A stretch of DNA of 64,000 nucleotides from Sphingobacterium multivorum (lineage in GTDB: Bacteria; Bacteroidota; Bacteroidia; Sphingobacteriales; Sphingobacteriaceae), in the NCBI RefSeq assembly GCF_900457465.1, contig NZ_UAUU01000009.1:1054001-1118000 (forward strand). Reading direction: 5' to 3'. The position numbers and the translations under genes are program-made. Below, piece by piece: positions 36,016-45,155 of the stretch (positions within the stretch are counted from its first letter, which is position 1; every line of letters starts with the position of its first letter). A model generated the notes under the pieces. The model saw nothing but the letters and a program-made list of their open reading frames with translations, was not told the origin of the DNA and made no database searches.

Positions 36016-39000
36016 CTAAAATCTCAAGTTAAGACCAAAATTGAAACCTCTTGGCTTAGCCATGTTTCCGTAATCTATACCATATCCGCCGATGCCGCCA
36101 AGGCCTGCCGTATTACTATTGCTTTCCGGGTCAAGTCCTGTATAATTCGTAAAAAGAAAAAGATCGGTAGCGGTAAAAAATACACTTAATGCAGCTTGTG
36201 GCGAAATACGCTGTGTGAGATGCTTGGGAAGTGCATAGCGGAGTGTAACATCGCGCAGTCTAAATGCATAGATGTTTTTCTCGATAAACATCTGCGGTTC
36301 TATATTGGTCATATAGTAGGCTGAAGCTGAATAAGGGGTTACCGCAATACGGTTCGTTGTTGGATTGGCTGTATTTTCGAGTCCGTCCTCGAGTACCCCC
36401 TCAATCACCCGAGGGTTTTCCCGATTTAACGTCTTAACAGACTGCCCATAGGTATAGAGCCTATAATCCAGTCCATTGAGCACATCGCCACCTTTGCGGA
36501 GGTCCCATAAAAAGGTGAGGTAAAAATCTTTGTAGTTGAACTTATTGACAATGCCCAGCGTGAAGTCAGGAATACGATCTCCAATAGGATAATATTTGTC
36601 GGTGCCGGCGATGGGTAGACCGGTTTGAGGGTTTATCAAAATGTCTCCGCGACCGTTTCGCTTAAATTGTGTTCCAGTTAAGGTACCGATACTATAGCCC
36701 GGCATGACCGAAGACCTTACGCCGCTCAGTACCCAGGTGTCAGAATCATACAGTTCGGGCAATTCTTCCGCTAATGAAAGTACTTTTCCTTTGTACTGGG
36801 TAAAATTAAAGGTCATGTCCCAACTGAAATCGGTTTTTTTGATCGGGTTGACGTTGACTTGCAATTCGGTACCGTAAGTCTTGACTTCACCGCCGTTCAT
36901 CATCCGTAAAACGAAGCCTGAGCCATAACTCAGTCGCGGTAGAATGATCTGCCCGGTGCTTAAACGGTTAAAATAGCTGAAATCAAATGTAAGGCGGCGC
37001 TTAAAAAAGCCAAATTCGAGTCCTGTTTCAAAATCGCGGGTTTTTTCGGCTTTCAGATCGGGATTTCCGCCATTCACACCATAGGCAAATCCACCACCTG
37101 TGGATAGCTTGGGCTCGAGATTAGATAACGTGTAATAGCTTTTAAAGGGCGCTTTTCCCGTTGTTCCCACAGAGATGCGGTATTTTCCGTCGCTGAGCCA
37201 TTGCACTTTATTTTTGAAGAAAGACAAGTCTGAAAAATTGAAGGCCAACGAAGCCGATGGATAGCCAAAATACGGATTATTGGGCATCATTCGGGAGGCT
37301 GCATCCAGTCGTCCGGTTAAATTTAGATACAGCAGGTTGTCAAGATATCCAAATCCAGCCTGTGCCAAAAATCCGACTGTACGAAAGTTATTGGCAACAG
37401 ATCGCGCCAGGCGCGTGCTCGGAAAGGTGTTGTTGATGCTGTAAAAGTTGGGATCGTAAAAGTCCTCGCCATATTGGGAGTTAGTAAGGGTATTGTAGTC
37501 TTTAAATTCTGTTCCCAAGTTTGCCCTAAAACTAATGTCGCGCCCGATTTTTGTATTGGCCGTCGCCATAAATGATCCCGAGAGCACGCGTGCATTGACT
37601 TGATACTCATTCATGGAGCCATTGCGTACATTGGTCGAAGACCCTGATCCGGAGTAGGATTGAGGATGGTAAACGCTTTGCCCCCGTGTGTTGGCAAAGT
37701 CGATGCCGATGATCCCGTTGAGGCTTAGCCAGTTCGTAGCGCGATAGGTCATGTTGGAAGTGGCAAGGAGGCGGTTTACATCATCATTGGCGGTGTTGCG
37801 GTATACATCCCAAAAGGGATTATCCAGCTCATTGTAAATATCGGTGCTGTGGAGTACACGATTCCCTTTTTCATCGATCCAGTCGCGAACATCGTACAGC
37901 GGGTTGAAGCGCATCAGGGTAATCAGGTAGCCTGTATTGCCTTTACGGACTTTATCGTTTTGTGAATTGATATAGTTGAAAGAGGTGTTAAATTCGAGTT
38001 TGTCGTTAAATTTTGCTGTTCCATTGAGGCGGGTCGAAAACCGCTTATAGCTGGTATTGGGGACGATACCAGTATTGTTGCTGTATTCATTGGACCAGCG
38101 GTAAGTCACTTTTTCTGATCCGCCTTCGAAAGAAAGATTATGCTTTTGATTATATCCGGTGCGGAAGAAGTTGTTGACATTGTCTTTGTAGAGCGTGACT
38201 CCTTCTGCATATTTTGGTCCCATTGAATAGACCGAATTAGCGGCGTATACACCATTGGTTCCCTGTGCATAAACATATTGCCGCTCGGGGTATTTATTGA
38301 CCGTTTCAACACGTCCTGAGAGCGAATAGTTGACGGTAAATTTACCGGCTTTTCCTTTCTTGGTTGTTATGAGAATGGCTCCGCCTGCACCTTGGCTGCC
38401 GAATTGGGCTGTCGCCTCTGGGCCTTTCAGGATGGTATAGGTTTCGATATCGTCTGGATTGATATCCATTGCCCGATTGGAGTAATCGAGATCTCGATTT
38501 GCTCCATTGCTAGCCAGGTCATTTTCATTCAGTGTGGAGTTGTTGATGGGTACGCCATCGACAACGATAAGGGTATTGTTGTCGCCAGAGATGGAGGCAA
38601 AGCCGCGCAGTACGATTTGTGCCGATGCACCTGGCATACCGCTTGTACTATTGATTGAAAGGCCCGGTACACGGCCTTGGAGACCTTGGAAAAACGATTC
38701 GCGTTGGGTTTCGGATACATCTGATCCGGCAACGATAGGTGTGGAGTATCCGAGGGTTTTTCGATCACGTTTGACTCCGAAAGCGGTGACTACCACTTCG
38801 TCGAGGGACGAACTGTTTTCGGATAGGCTGATGTTGATTACCGACTGCCCCATGAGCGCTTTTTCGATTTGGTTATAACCGACATGTCTAAAAATTAAGG
38901 TGGCGTTTTCTTGTACGGTGATCTTGTACATTCCACTGTTGGTGGTGATGGACTGGGTGTTTTTGCCTTTTTCGAGAACTGTTACACCGCCTAATGCCGA

Positions 39001-39099
39001 CCCATCTGTCGTAGTGACTTTACCGGTAACGATTTTTTGGGCCAGGGCGACACCATACGTACTCAGTAAACTCACTAGTATGAGCATACTTCTTTTCAT
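36016..39099 (-). CDS. SusC/RagA TonB-linked outer-membrane transporter
   Basis: This is a complete 1,027-residue SusC: signal peptide (YGVALAQ), carboxypeptidase-like domain with VTTTDGSALGGVTVLEKGKN and the short helix SLDEVVVTAFGVKRDRKT, the plug (IVLRGFASISGDNNTLIVVD, GPEATAQFGSQGAGGAILIT) and a 22-strand barrel ending FNFGLNLRF. It is first in an operon with SusD, DUF4397 and NAGPA genes, and a textbook promoter lies at 39232-39262. No sigma/anti-sigma or hybrid regulator is adjacent. Confidence 0.95.
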   Translation of the reverse strand: MKRSMLILVSLLSTYGVALAQKIVTGKVTTTDGSALGGVTVLEKGKNTQSITTNSGMYKITVQENATLIFRHVGYNQIEKALMGQSVINISLSENSSSLDEVVVTAFGVKRDRKTLGYSTPIVAGSDVSETQRESFFQGLQGRVPGLSINSTSGMPGASAQIVLRGFASISGDNNTLIVVDGVPINNSTLNENDLASNGANRDLDYSNRAMDINPDDIETYTILKGPEATAQFGSQGAGGAILITTKKGKAGKFTVNYSLSGRVETVNKYPERQYVYAQGTNGVYAANSVYSMGPKYAEGVTLYKDNVNNFFRTGYNQKHNLSFEGGSEKVTYRWSNEYSNNTGIVPNTSYKRFSTRLNGTAKFNDKLEFNTSFNYINSQNDKVRKGNTGYLITLMRFNPLYDVRDWIDEKGNRVLHSTDIYNELDNPFWDVYRNTANDDVNRLLATSNMTYRATNWLSLNGIIGIDFANTRGQSVYHPQSYSGSGSSTNVRNGSMNEYQVNARVLSGSFMATANTKIGRDISFRANLGTEFKDYNTLTNSQYGEDFYDPNFYSINNTFPSTRLARSVANNFRTVGFLAQAGFGYLDNLLYLNLTGRLDAASRMMPNNPYFGYPSASLAFNFSDLSFFKNKVQWLSDGKYRISVGTTGKAPFKSYYTLSNLEPKLSTGGGFAYGVNGGNPDLKAEKTRDFETGLEFGFFKRRLTFDFSYFNRLSTGQIILPRLSYGSGFVLRMMNGGEVKTYGTELQVNVNPIKKTDFSWDMTFNFTQYKGKVLSLAEELPELYDSDTWVLSGVRSSVMPGYSIGTLTGTQFKRNGRGDILINPQTGLPIAGTDKYYPIGDRIPDFTLGIVNKFNYKDFYLTFLWDLRKGGDVLNGLDYRLYTYGQSVKTLNRENPRVIEGVLEDGLENTANPTTNRIAVTPYSASAYYMTNIEPQMFIEKNIYAFRLRDVTLRYALPKHLTQRISPQAALSVFFTATDLFLFTNYTGLDPESNSNTAGLGGIGGYGIDYGNMAKPRGFNFGLNLRF

Positions 39100-39231
39100 A
39101 ATAAAATTGTGTTTGATTAGTTTCGTTCAACTTAGGTTTTGCCAATACACCTGGTGCTTGGGCAACATAAATATTGTGCTATTTCATAAAAATTTATAGC
39201 GGTTAGAAATCGGTTTGTATATGTTTTATAT

Positions 39232-39262
39232 CAAATATAGCATAAAAATGCATTTTTTCAAA
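39232..39262 (-). promoter_or_regulatory. promoter of the SusC operon
   Basis: Minus strand: TTTG (39262-39259), 19-base spacer, TATATTTG (39239-39232), a full match to the Bacteroidota consensus. Start expected near 39225, giving a leader of about 125 bases before the SusC start. Confidence 0.85.
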
Positions 39263-39356
39263 TTATTATACAATTTTTGGATTGAAATATTGTATTTAAA
39301 CGAATAAAAATGCAAAAATACGCTTTTTTAAAACGAAGGGTTTAGCGTAAAATTGA

Positions 39357-39392
39357 AGAGCCCAGCCTGTTTACTAAATCAGACTGGGCTCT
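39357..39392 (-). terminator. terminator of a lost SusD gene
   Basis: Stem AGAGCCCAG / CTGGGCTCT with an 18-base loop, just past the SusD tail scar and before the SusC promoter. It insulates the operons. Confidence 0.7.
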
Positions 39393-39420
39393 ATTCGTTT
39401 AAATCGGTTTTTTACGTCCT

Positions 39421-39459
39421 TTAGCAACCTGGATTTTGTGTCAAACTATTGTTGCCGAC
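39421..39459 (-). pseudogene. SusD C-terminal scar, 12 codons
   Basis: The leftward frame VGNNSLTQNPGC then TAA resembles the usual SusD ending (compare GNSNLAQNPGY at 19767). It is followed by its own terminator. All that remains of a deleted SusCD operon, if the reading is right; the match is short. Confidence 0.45.
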
Positions 39460-39520
39460 GCAATGAAGGTGGTATTGCCTAAAGTGCGTAATAGTTGATG
39501 GACTACTTACCTAATGCCAG

Positions 39521-39892
39521 CTACTGTTGAACGGGTATCGATCGTAAAACATCTTTTGTTAAGGGTTTTGAAAGATAAGAAAGCACCATGTTGTTGTCTG
39601 CTGCGCGACTCTGGTCTCTTAAATCTACGGAAGAGGTTAACATATGTATGCGCAAGTTGTCCTTATTGGGAAAATCTTGCATCGCTTCCAGAAATTGCCA
39701 GCCATCCATAATCGGCATATTGATATCCAAGAAGACGAGATAGGGATTTTGTTGATTTTGCTGTATGTATTCCACCGCTTTCTTTCCATTTTCTAAAATG
39801 ACCACAGTCGCATCGGGATAGACACTAGCAATGATTTTAGTATGTACAAAATTGATGACAGCGTCGTCATCTATAAGTAGTATCTGTTCCAT
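39521..39892 (-). CDS. single-domain response regulator (CheY-like)
   Basis: The 123-residue receiver domain starts at MEQILLIDDD (39892), which places the acidic pair at D8-D10, the phosphoacceptor Asp at 56 (VFLDINMPIMDG) and the conserved Lys at 109 (LSKP). There is no output domain. It overlaps or abuts the end of the PAS/GAF sensor upstream (stop at 39894), so they form one unit. Single-domain regulators of this kind act by phosphotransfer or protein contact. Confidence 0.92.
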   Translation of the reverse strand: MEQILLIDDDAVINFVHTKIIASVYPDATVVILENGKKAVEYIQQNQQNPYLVFLDINMPIMDGWQFLEAMQDFPNKDNLRIHMLTSSVDLRDQSRAADNNMVLSYLSKPLTKDVLRSIPVQQ

Positions 39893-39893
39893 T

Positions 39894-42134
39894 TTAATGA
39901 TGAATAAGGTTTGTTTTAACGGTGATTTGCGCAATCACCGCATCTAATTCTTTTGCGGAATCCATAATCAGATCCATAATTTCAGCAGTAGATTTTCCGC
40001 CGCCATCTAATTCCTTTGAAAGGTAAATTAGGCTCATGATCCGTGTTAGTGGAGCGCGGATACTGTGAGACTGCAGCCAGGCGATTTCACAGAGGGTCTC
40101 GTTCTGTTTCTTTATTTGATCCATAGCCTGATGGGAAGCTGTAATATCTTGTATTGTGCCTTCAATTTTAATCGTATTACCCGTTTCATCAGTGACTAAT
40201 CGCACTTCTTGATGCACCCATTTCAACTTTCCCGATAAGGTGATGATTTCATGCTCAAAGCTTTTGATAATTCCAGGCTCTACGTGAAATAAAGGATCAT
40301 CCTCGAGCATATGCTGGTCTTTGGGCTGCAAAGTTTGCTTGATATTTTCTAAGCTGGGGATAAAGGTGCTAGGCGAACACTCATAAATTTTGTACATCTC
40401 CTCACTCCATTCCGTGACATCCGAATCTATAGTTCTAAACCAGTACCCGAGCTTAGCAATTTTTTGGGCTGTCTTTAATTGTTCATAAGCTGTTTGTAAC
40501 GCGTGCTCGGCAAGCTTTTGTTTGGTGATATCCTTCCCGACAGCAACAAGCGTTTTGGATTCTGCTGCTACAGTAGCCGACCATTGCAACCATTTCATAT
40601 CACCGGAGGATGTTAAAAACCGACCCGAAAAACGCTCGGTGTTATGGCCGCTCATCAATAACGAAAACCCTTCTTCTAAACGCTCTCGATCTTCGGGATG
40701 GATGAGTTCAAACATGGGGGTAGCATATAGATATGTTGTAGGATAACCCAGCACTTGGCTGAAAGCTTTATTGCATTTTTTGATATAACCATCGAAACCA
40801 ATTATGCACAGCGGATCTGAAGAAATATTGAAAATAGAACGATACTCTTCTTCTGTCACTTTTTGTTTGACGAGTGGGCCAAGCTTTTCGCTGACATTGG
40901 TCAGTAAATTTATCGTTTCGACAAGATTCTCTGGCGCAGACGTCGAAAAACATACGATGCAGCCCAGAAATTCATCGCCATACATAATCGGTAGTCCGAT
41001 CCCCGTGGAAAGACCCACCGCCCTGGCTGCTTCTGCGCGTAGAAAATCTTTATTTTCGCCGAGATCGTCCCAAATAACCACCTTTTTTTCTTTCCATACT
41101 TTACCTGCGAGCCCGTCCTCTTCTTTAAAGGAAGTCAATTCCTGCGTCTGTTGGTGAAATAGCGCGAACTTACTTTGCTGCGACGATTTTGACACAAGGT
41201 GTAACTCGCTGTGGTCTGGAGCGACCAACCAGATCTCGCTGACACGTATCTTGGGAAGCAACACCAATCGTTGAAGGGCTTGATCTAGTGAGGATATCAG
41301 GGAAATAGACTTTGCAAAGGTTAAGGTCAGCTCGGTAAAAAGATCGTTGACGATCTTCTCTTTGATTTCGGCGGTGACCTCCTGCGTATTAGCAATGATG
41401 CCCTCAATAAGGGGCGTGTTTAGGTGGTTGGATAATTCGGTTTTAAACCAGCGCAGATCGCCGTTTGCATCGGGAAACCGATATGCGCCAATGGAAGCCG
41501 ACTTCGATACCTTCATTTTGTCGAGCTGCGCCTTGACCTGGCGAGCATCATCTTCATAGATGAATTCAAAGGCACTTTTGCCCACAAAGGCTTCAGGATC
41601 CATCCCCAGAACGGTAGTGGATGTAGGGGCTACATACTTGTATTTGCCGTCGAGGTCGATAATGGCCACAAGATCCCGACCATTTTCGATTAATGATCGA
41701 AACCTTTTCTCACTGAATGAAAGCTCCTTGTAGGCCTTGTCTAAGTTGCGTTCTTTCTCATAGAGCTCGGTCAGTTCGGTGGCGGTAACGATTTCGGCTT
41801 GAATGCCGTTGAAATTGATGGTGTTGCCTTTAATCTGTACATACATAATACTGCCATCACGTTTCTGATGCCGAAAAATACTTTTCTTAAATTTTTTTAG
41901 CCGGCTTTTGGTTCTTTCTACAGCTTCCTCCAATTTCGGTATATCCTCTTGCGGGCGAATATCTCTGATTGTCATTTGCTTAAACTCTTCCTCGCTATAT
42001 CCGTAGTGATGGATGGCTTCTTTATTTACAGCAAGAAAACGTAATGTATCTAGGTCATAGATCCACATGGGTAGCGGGACTAGGTCGAATATGGCCCGGT
42101 CAAAATCGGATCTTTCGGTAGTTACACTAAGCAT
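39894..42134 (-). CDS. multi-PAS/GAF sensor protein with HisKA-like end and no ATPase domain
   Basis: The 746-residue protein carries a PAS (about 10-125, FDLVPLPMWIYDLDTLRFLA), a second PAS (145-260), a GAF (275-420, STGIGLPIMYGDEFLGC), two further PAS domains (430-550 and 560-685), and a C-terminal helix pair with CEIAWLQSHSIRAPLTRIMS, where the His would be the phosphoacceptor. An HATPase domain is missing: the protein ends 55 residues later. It may receive phosphate from another kinase, or act through the receiver encoded next. No membrane segment. No frameshift is visible at the end. Confidence 0.85.
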   Translation of the reverse strand: MLSVTTERSDFDRAIFDLVPLPMWIYDLDTLRFLAVNKEAIHHYGYSEEEFKQMTIRDIRPQEDIPKLEEAVERTKSRLKKFKKSIFRHQKRDGSIMYVQIKGNTINFNGIQAEIVTATELTELYEKERNLDKAYKELSFSEKRFRSLIENGRDLVAIIDLDGKYKYVAPTSTTVLGMDPEAFVGKSAFEFIYEDDARQVKAQLDKMKVSKSASIGAYRFPDANGDLRWFKTELSNHLNTPLIEGIIANTQEVTAEIKEKIVNDLFTELTLTFAKSISLISSLDQALQRLVLLPKIRVSEIWLVAPDHSELHLVSKSSQQSKFALFHQQTQELTSFKEEDGLAGKVWKEKKVVIWDDLGENKDFLRAEAARAVGLSTGIGLPIMYGDEFLGCIVCFSTSAPENLVETINLLTNVSEKLGPLVKQKVTEEEYRSIFNISSDPLCIIGFDGYIKKCNKAFSQVLGYPTTYLYATPMFELIHPEDRERLEEGFSLLMSGHNTERFSGRFLTSSGDMKWLQWSATVAAESKTLVAVGKDITKQKLAEHALQTAYEQLKTAQKIAKLGYWFRTIDSDVTEWSEEMYKIYECSPSTFIPSLENIKQTLQPKDQHMLEDDPLFHVEPGIIKSFEHEIITLSGKLKWVHQEVRLVTDETGNTIKIEGTIQDITASHQAMDQIKKQNETLCEIAWLQSHSIRAPLTRIMSLIYLSKELDGGGKSTAEIMDLIMDSAKELDAVIAQITVKTNLIHH

Positions 42135-42221
42135 ATAGATTCATGGGTATACTTATACACAGTAAAAAGTTGTGTATCTAAAAATAGCAAAAAAATAGAT
42201 AGATTATATCAACCGCGGAAA

Positions 42222-42641
42222 TTAATGGCAGGCTACGGGCTCTGGGTAATCGGCTTTCGCCATTCCTTTGACCAGCTCACCACACTTGCGCATCGACGCT
42301 GCATACGGATTTTCTATCGTCTTGTCGTAACTTAGCCAATAGCCTTTTTCCATAGGGCAATACTGCAGGTACATCGCCTCATCGGTACATTTCATCGTCT
42401 CCATAATGGTAAATAGGGATTGTGTGACTGCAGAAAACGACGCTTTCATAGCCGTTAGATCTTGTGCGGCTTTCAGGCCGGCTGCATCGGCCTTCATGGT
42501 TTGGCTTACCTTCTTTAGACGCATCATATCGTCGAGCTGCAATCCTTTCAGCCGAAAGTTCTGCACTTCTTTTTCCAGCTGAACGGAATGTGCTTTGCCG
42601 CTGGCAAAGTTGTCTGGATTAAATCTGTAACCAGCTGTCAA
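42222..42641 (-). pseudogene. DUF3347-domain protein, N-terminally truncated
   Basis: The domain is seen in LQLDDMMRLKKVSQTMKADA, then AMYLQYCPMEKGYWLSYDKT, IENPYAASMRKCGELVKGM. DUF3347 proteins often bind copper or pair with efflux systems; YCPM and the later Cys fit. There is no ATG, only TTG, and no signal peptide, and an in-frame stop lies shortly upstream, so the 5' end is probably lost. It abuts Rpn copy 3. Confidence 0.6.
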
Positions 42642-42802
42642 ATTTACAACTTTTCGGCTGAATACTTCCTATTGGGGGCAATAGTTTTCAGCCGACAGTA
42701 TGTATGCTGCGCTGTAAGTTTTGATAATGAGTGCAAATGAGGAAGTTTTGAGTATGTTTCCTCAATATATTAGTCCTTAATGGCAGAGGAGAGATCGATA
42801 AA

Positions 42803-43075
42803 TTGCTTTTTGTAGGCAATTTATCTAAGTTTGAAGAAGAAATTAAAACAAAAATAGGAAGGAGCGATACTATGGGCACTCAAGAATATTTATTAGATAA
42901 AGCTGAAAAAAAAGGAATTCAGAAAGGTAAGATTGAAGGTAAGATTGAAGGTAAAATTGAAGGTAAGCGCGAGGAAGCTATTGCCATTGCATTGGAGTTT
43001 AAGAAAATGGGTTTACCTATTGCTGATATTGCTAAAGGTACCGGGCTTTCTATCGAAGAAATCGAAAAACTGTAA
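42803..43075 (+). pseudogene. Rpn-family nuclease C-terminus (copy 3), possible RpnS-like product from 42872
   Basis: This copy keeps KFEEEIKTKIGRSDTMGTQE and the end KKMGLPIADIAKGTGLSIEE, IEKL. The internal ATG at 42872 has AGGAAGGAG upstream and would give 67 residues. Between GIQKGK and REEA it has three IEGK units (copy 4 has a different repeat, EKGLKTGIEKGK). The nuclease domain is missing, so this is a stand-alone C-terminal domain. See copies at 25056 and 44053. Confidence 0.7.
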
Positions 43076-43110
43076 TCAAATACTTTTAAAGTTTATAGAT
43101 ATTTATTGTG

Positions 43111-43134
43111 AGCCATTTCCGAAAGGGAATGGCT
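43111..43134 (+). terminator. intrinsic terminator behind Rpn copy 3
   Basis: AGCCATTTCC / AGGGAATGGCT, then TTTTTCATTTT. The pair at the middle of the stem varies among copies with pairing kept. Confidence 0.8.
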
Positions 43135-43247
43135 TTTTCATTTTCAAGATGGAGTAGCTCTAATAAAAAACTCCCCCTTCATCGCTGATAAAAGAGGAGA
43201 AACTTTATAAATCTAAATTATGAAAAAATCTTATCGTTAATAATAAA

Positions 43248-43304
43248 GCGTCCTAATAGATTAAGCCGCTTCGCTAGATTTTGGTATATTTCAACCGGCT
43301 AATC
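43248..43304 (+). ncRNA. dispersed hairpin motif with CAACCGGC tail (copy 3)
   Basis: GCGTCCTAATAGATTAAGCCGC stem region, then TTCGCTAGATTTTGGTATAT and TTCAACCGGCTAATC. The stem is partly disrupted in this copy. Confidence 0.5.
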
Positions 43305-43459
43305 TAATATAGGAATAATTCTTCTCTGAAATTCAAAAATTAAAAATATCTTTTTGCAGTTTGTTTTTCCTGGTTTTTGCAATTGTCTTAGCTAAGTCTA
43401 ATCATTGAGCGCTTACTGTGCCGTTAATGTAGTCGAAAAAGTTGGCTAGGGGGCGCTTG
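43305..43459. other. decayed XRE tail region
   Basis: A leftward piece with FFDY and a nonsense codon (about 43400-43450) is a decayed version of the XRE tail found at 25621 and 45289. No intact gene. Confidence 0.35.
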
Positions 43460-43675
43460 CTAATCTATTTCACTTAAATAGCATAGAGAATGTTGTGTCA
43501 CGAAATCAATTAAGCATTTTTCTTCTTCACAATTGTATTACTCTTGTCTTTCAATTCCTTGGCTTGGCGTCGCATTTTCTTTAAGGAAATGCTGGACTTG
43601 GTTGAGTTTGCTTGAACTGCCAATAGGTCCATCTCTAAGAATGATATTTTGTAGTTCATCTTTAAGGTCCTTCAT
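43460..43675 (-). pseudogene. N-terminal remnant of a polyvalent-kinase-type protein
   Basis: The leftward frame starts MKDLKDELQNIILRDGPIGS, SSKLNQVQHFLKENA, has one TAA, then CEEEKCLIDFVTQHSLCYLS. This layout resembles the start of Bacteroidota genes annotated as putative polyvalent protein kinase domain proteins (recollection, no search). Nothing after the first 70 codons remains. Confidence 0.5.
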
Positions 43676-44052
43676 TTATATCTAGTTCAAAGACACTTAT
43701 CTATATGCAGACTAGGGTGTGTTGCTATATGCCCTTTTCTAACCCAATTATTGGACGCTAGGCATCACCTTAGCAGCAGTCGAAGAGTTTGCAGTATTAT
43801 TCGTCTCGCTCTTTTCGTTGTTTAGAGATAGTATAGAATTCGTAAATAGTTATTTGTATAATTGTTCAGATACATCTATCAGTTTCATATTTTGAGATTT
43901 CGCAATCGAAAAAACTTCATGAGCATAAAAATCATCTGCAGTTTGATTTAGTACTTTCGTGAATCTTGTATTTTCTAATTTTTACTAATTAAATTAGTTT
44001 TTTTATATTGTTATTTCGTATCTTTGTACTGTTAACCAGTTGATAAATAATT
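43676..44052. other. spacer with XRE-tail debris
   Basis: At about 43735-43800 a leftward piece reads KLFDCC, stop, GDA, stop, RPIIGLE, a fifth and worst-preserved copy of the XRE tail. The rest up to the Rpn start shows no gene. Confidence 0.35.
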
Positions 44053-44987
44053 ATGAGTCCAAAATCAAGGCGTGTAGACGACCCTTTGTGGAAATCTATC
44101 TTAGAACAAACGTTCTCGCATTTTTTACGATTTATCTTTCCGGATGCGGATGCCGTTTTTGATCTGAGCAAACCCTTTGATTATCTCGATAAAGAGTTTG
44201 AGAGTTTATTTCCTCCGGAAAGCAACGGCAGGGGAGTCCGTTATGTAGACAAGCTTGTGAAGGTATTTTTAAAAGGATGGCCGCGAACAGTTCGTACTCT
44301 GCCATGTAGAGATTCAGAGCAATAAAGGCAGGGGAGATTTGGCCGAGCGCATGTTTCGCTATTTTTATAGAATATGGGATCGTTACAAAGTTCCAATTAC
44401 AGCTATTGCAATTTTGGCAGATGAAAACAAAGGCTATCGACCAGTGGTATATAGCCAGGAGTTTATGGGAACTTCATTACGCTACGATTTTAATAGCTAT
44501 AAGATCCTCGATCAGGAAGAATCGGAATTGCGAGCAAATGAGAATCCATTTTCAGTGATTGTCCTTACTGCACTTTTGGCTGTAGTAAACAAGAAAGTGA
44601 CCGATGATGGACTGAAAGAAATAAAACATGATCTGTATGATGAGATGATGAAAAGGAAGATGGATAAGGATACCCGACAGGGGCTATATGATTTCCTTAC
44701 TTACTACGTAAGTTTTGATAATGAGGAAGTTTTAAGTATATTTGAACAAGAAATTAAATCAAAAATAGGAAGGAGCGATACAATGGGCACTCAAGAATAT
44801 TTATTAGATAAAGCTGAAAAAAAAAGGAATTCAGAAAGGCATTGAAAAAGGTCTTAAGACTGGTATTGAAAAAGGTAAGCGTGAAGAAGCTATTGCCATT
44901 GCACTAGAGTTTAAGAAAATGGGTTTACCTATTGCTGATATTGCTAAAGGAACCGGTCTTTCTATCGAAGAAATCGAAAAACTGTAA
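44053..44987 (+). pseudogene. Rpn-family PD-(D/E)XK nuclease, nearly full length, two frameshifts
   Basis: Rpn (recombination-promoting nuclease / transposase_31-like) proteins cleave DNA and take part in recombination and phage defence. The N-terminus KSRRVDDPLWKSILEQTFSH, the active-site strand FVLCHVEIQSNK (E and Q of the ExQ/K motif) and RYDFNSYKILDQEE are seen. The frame breaks at AAAAGGATGG (about 44277) and in the A run at 44817-44825, which has nine A against eight in copies 2 and 3. Correcting both gives about 310 residues ending IEEIEKL at 44987. The internal ATG at 44783 with AGGAAGGAG is kept. Confidence 0.85.
44783..44845 (+). promoter_or_regulatory. internal ribosome binding site and start within rpn
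   Basis: AGGAAGGAG at about 44767-44776, then GATACA and ATG 44783. The same bases occur in all three Rpn C-termini of the window. Strong Shine-Dalgarno sequences are unusual in Bacteroidota, so its position inside the gene is notable. In this copy the small product is frameshifted after KAEKK. Confidence 0.6.
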
Positions 44988-45022
44988 TCAAATACTTTTA
45001 AAGTTTATAGATATTTATTTTG

Positions 45023-45046
45023 AGCCATTTCCGGAAGGGAGTGGCT
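45023..45046 (+). terminator. intrinsic terminator behind Rpn copy 4
   Basis: AGCCATTTCC / AGGGAGTGGCT, then TTTTCATTTT. Confidence 0.8.
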
Positions 45047-45155
45047 TTTCATTTTAAAGATGTTATATGCTCAAAAAAACTCCCCTTTCGTCGCTGATAA
45101 AAGGGGAGAAACTTTATAAATCTAAATTATGAAAAATCTTATCGTTAATAATAAA

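Noticed and set aside
42803..45050. CRISPR-like or tandem repeat array
   Set aside because: The repeated GGTAAGATTGAA units are in-frame codons of the Rpn C-terminal helix with no spacers.
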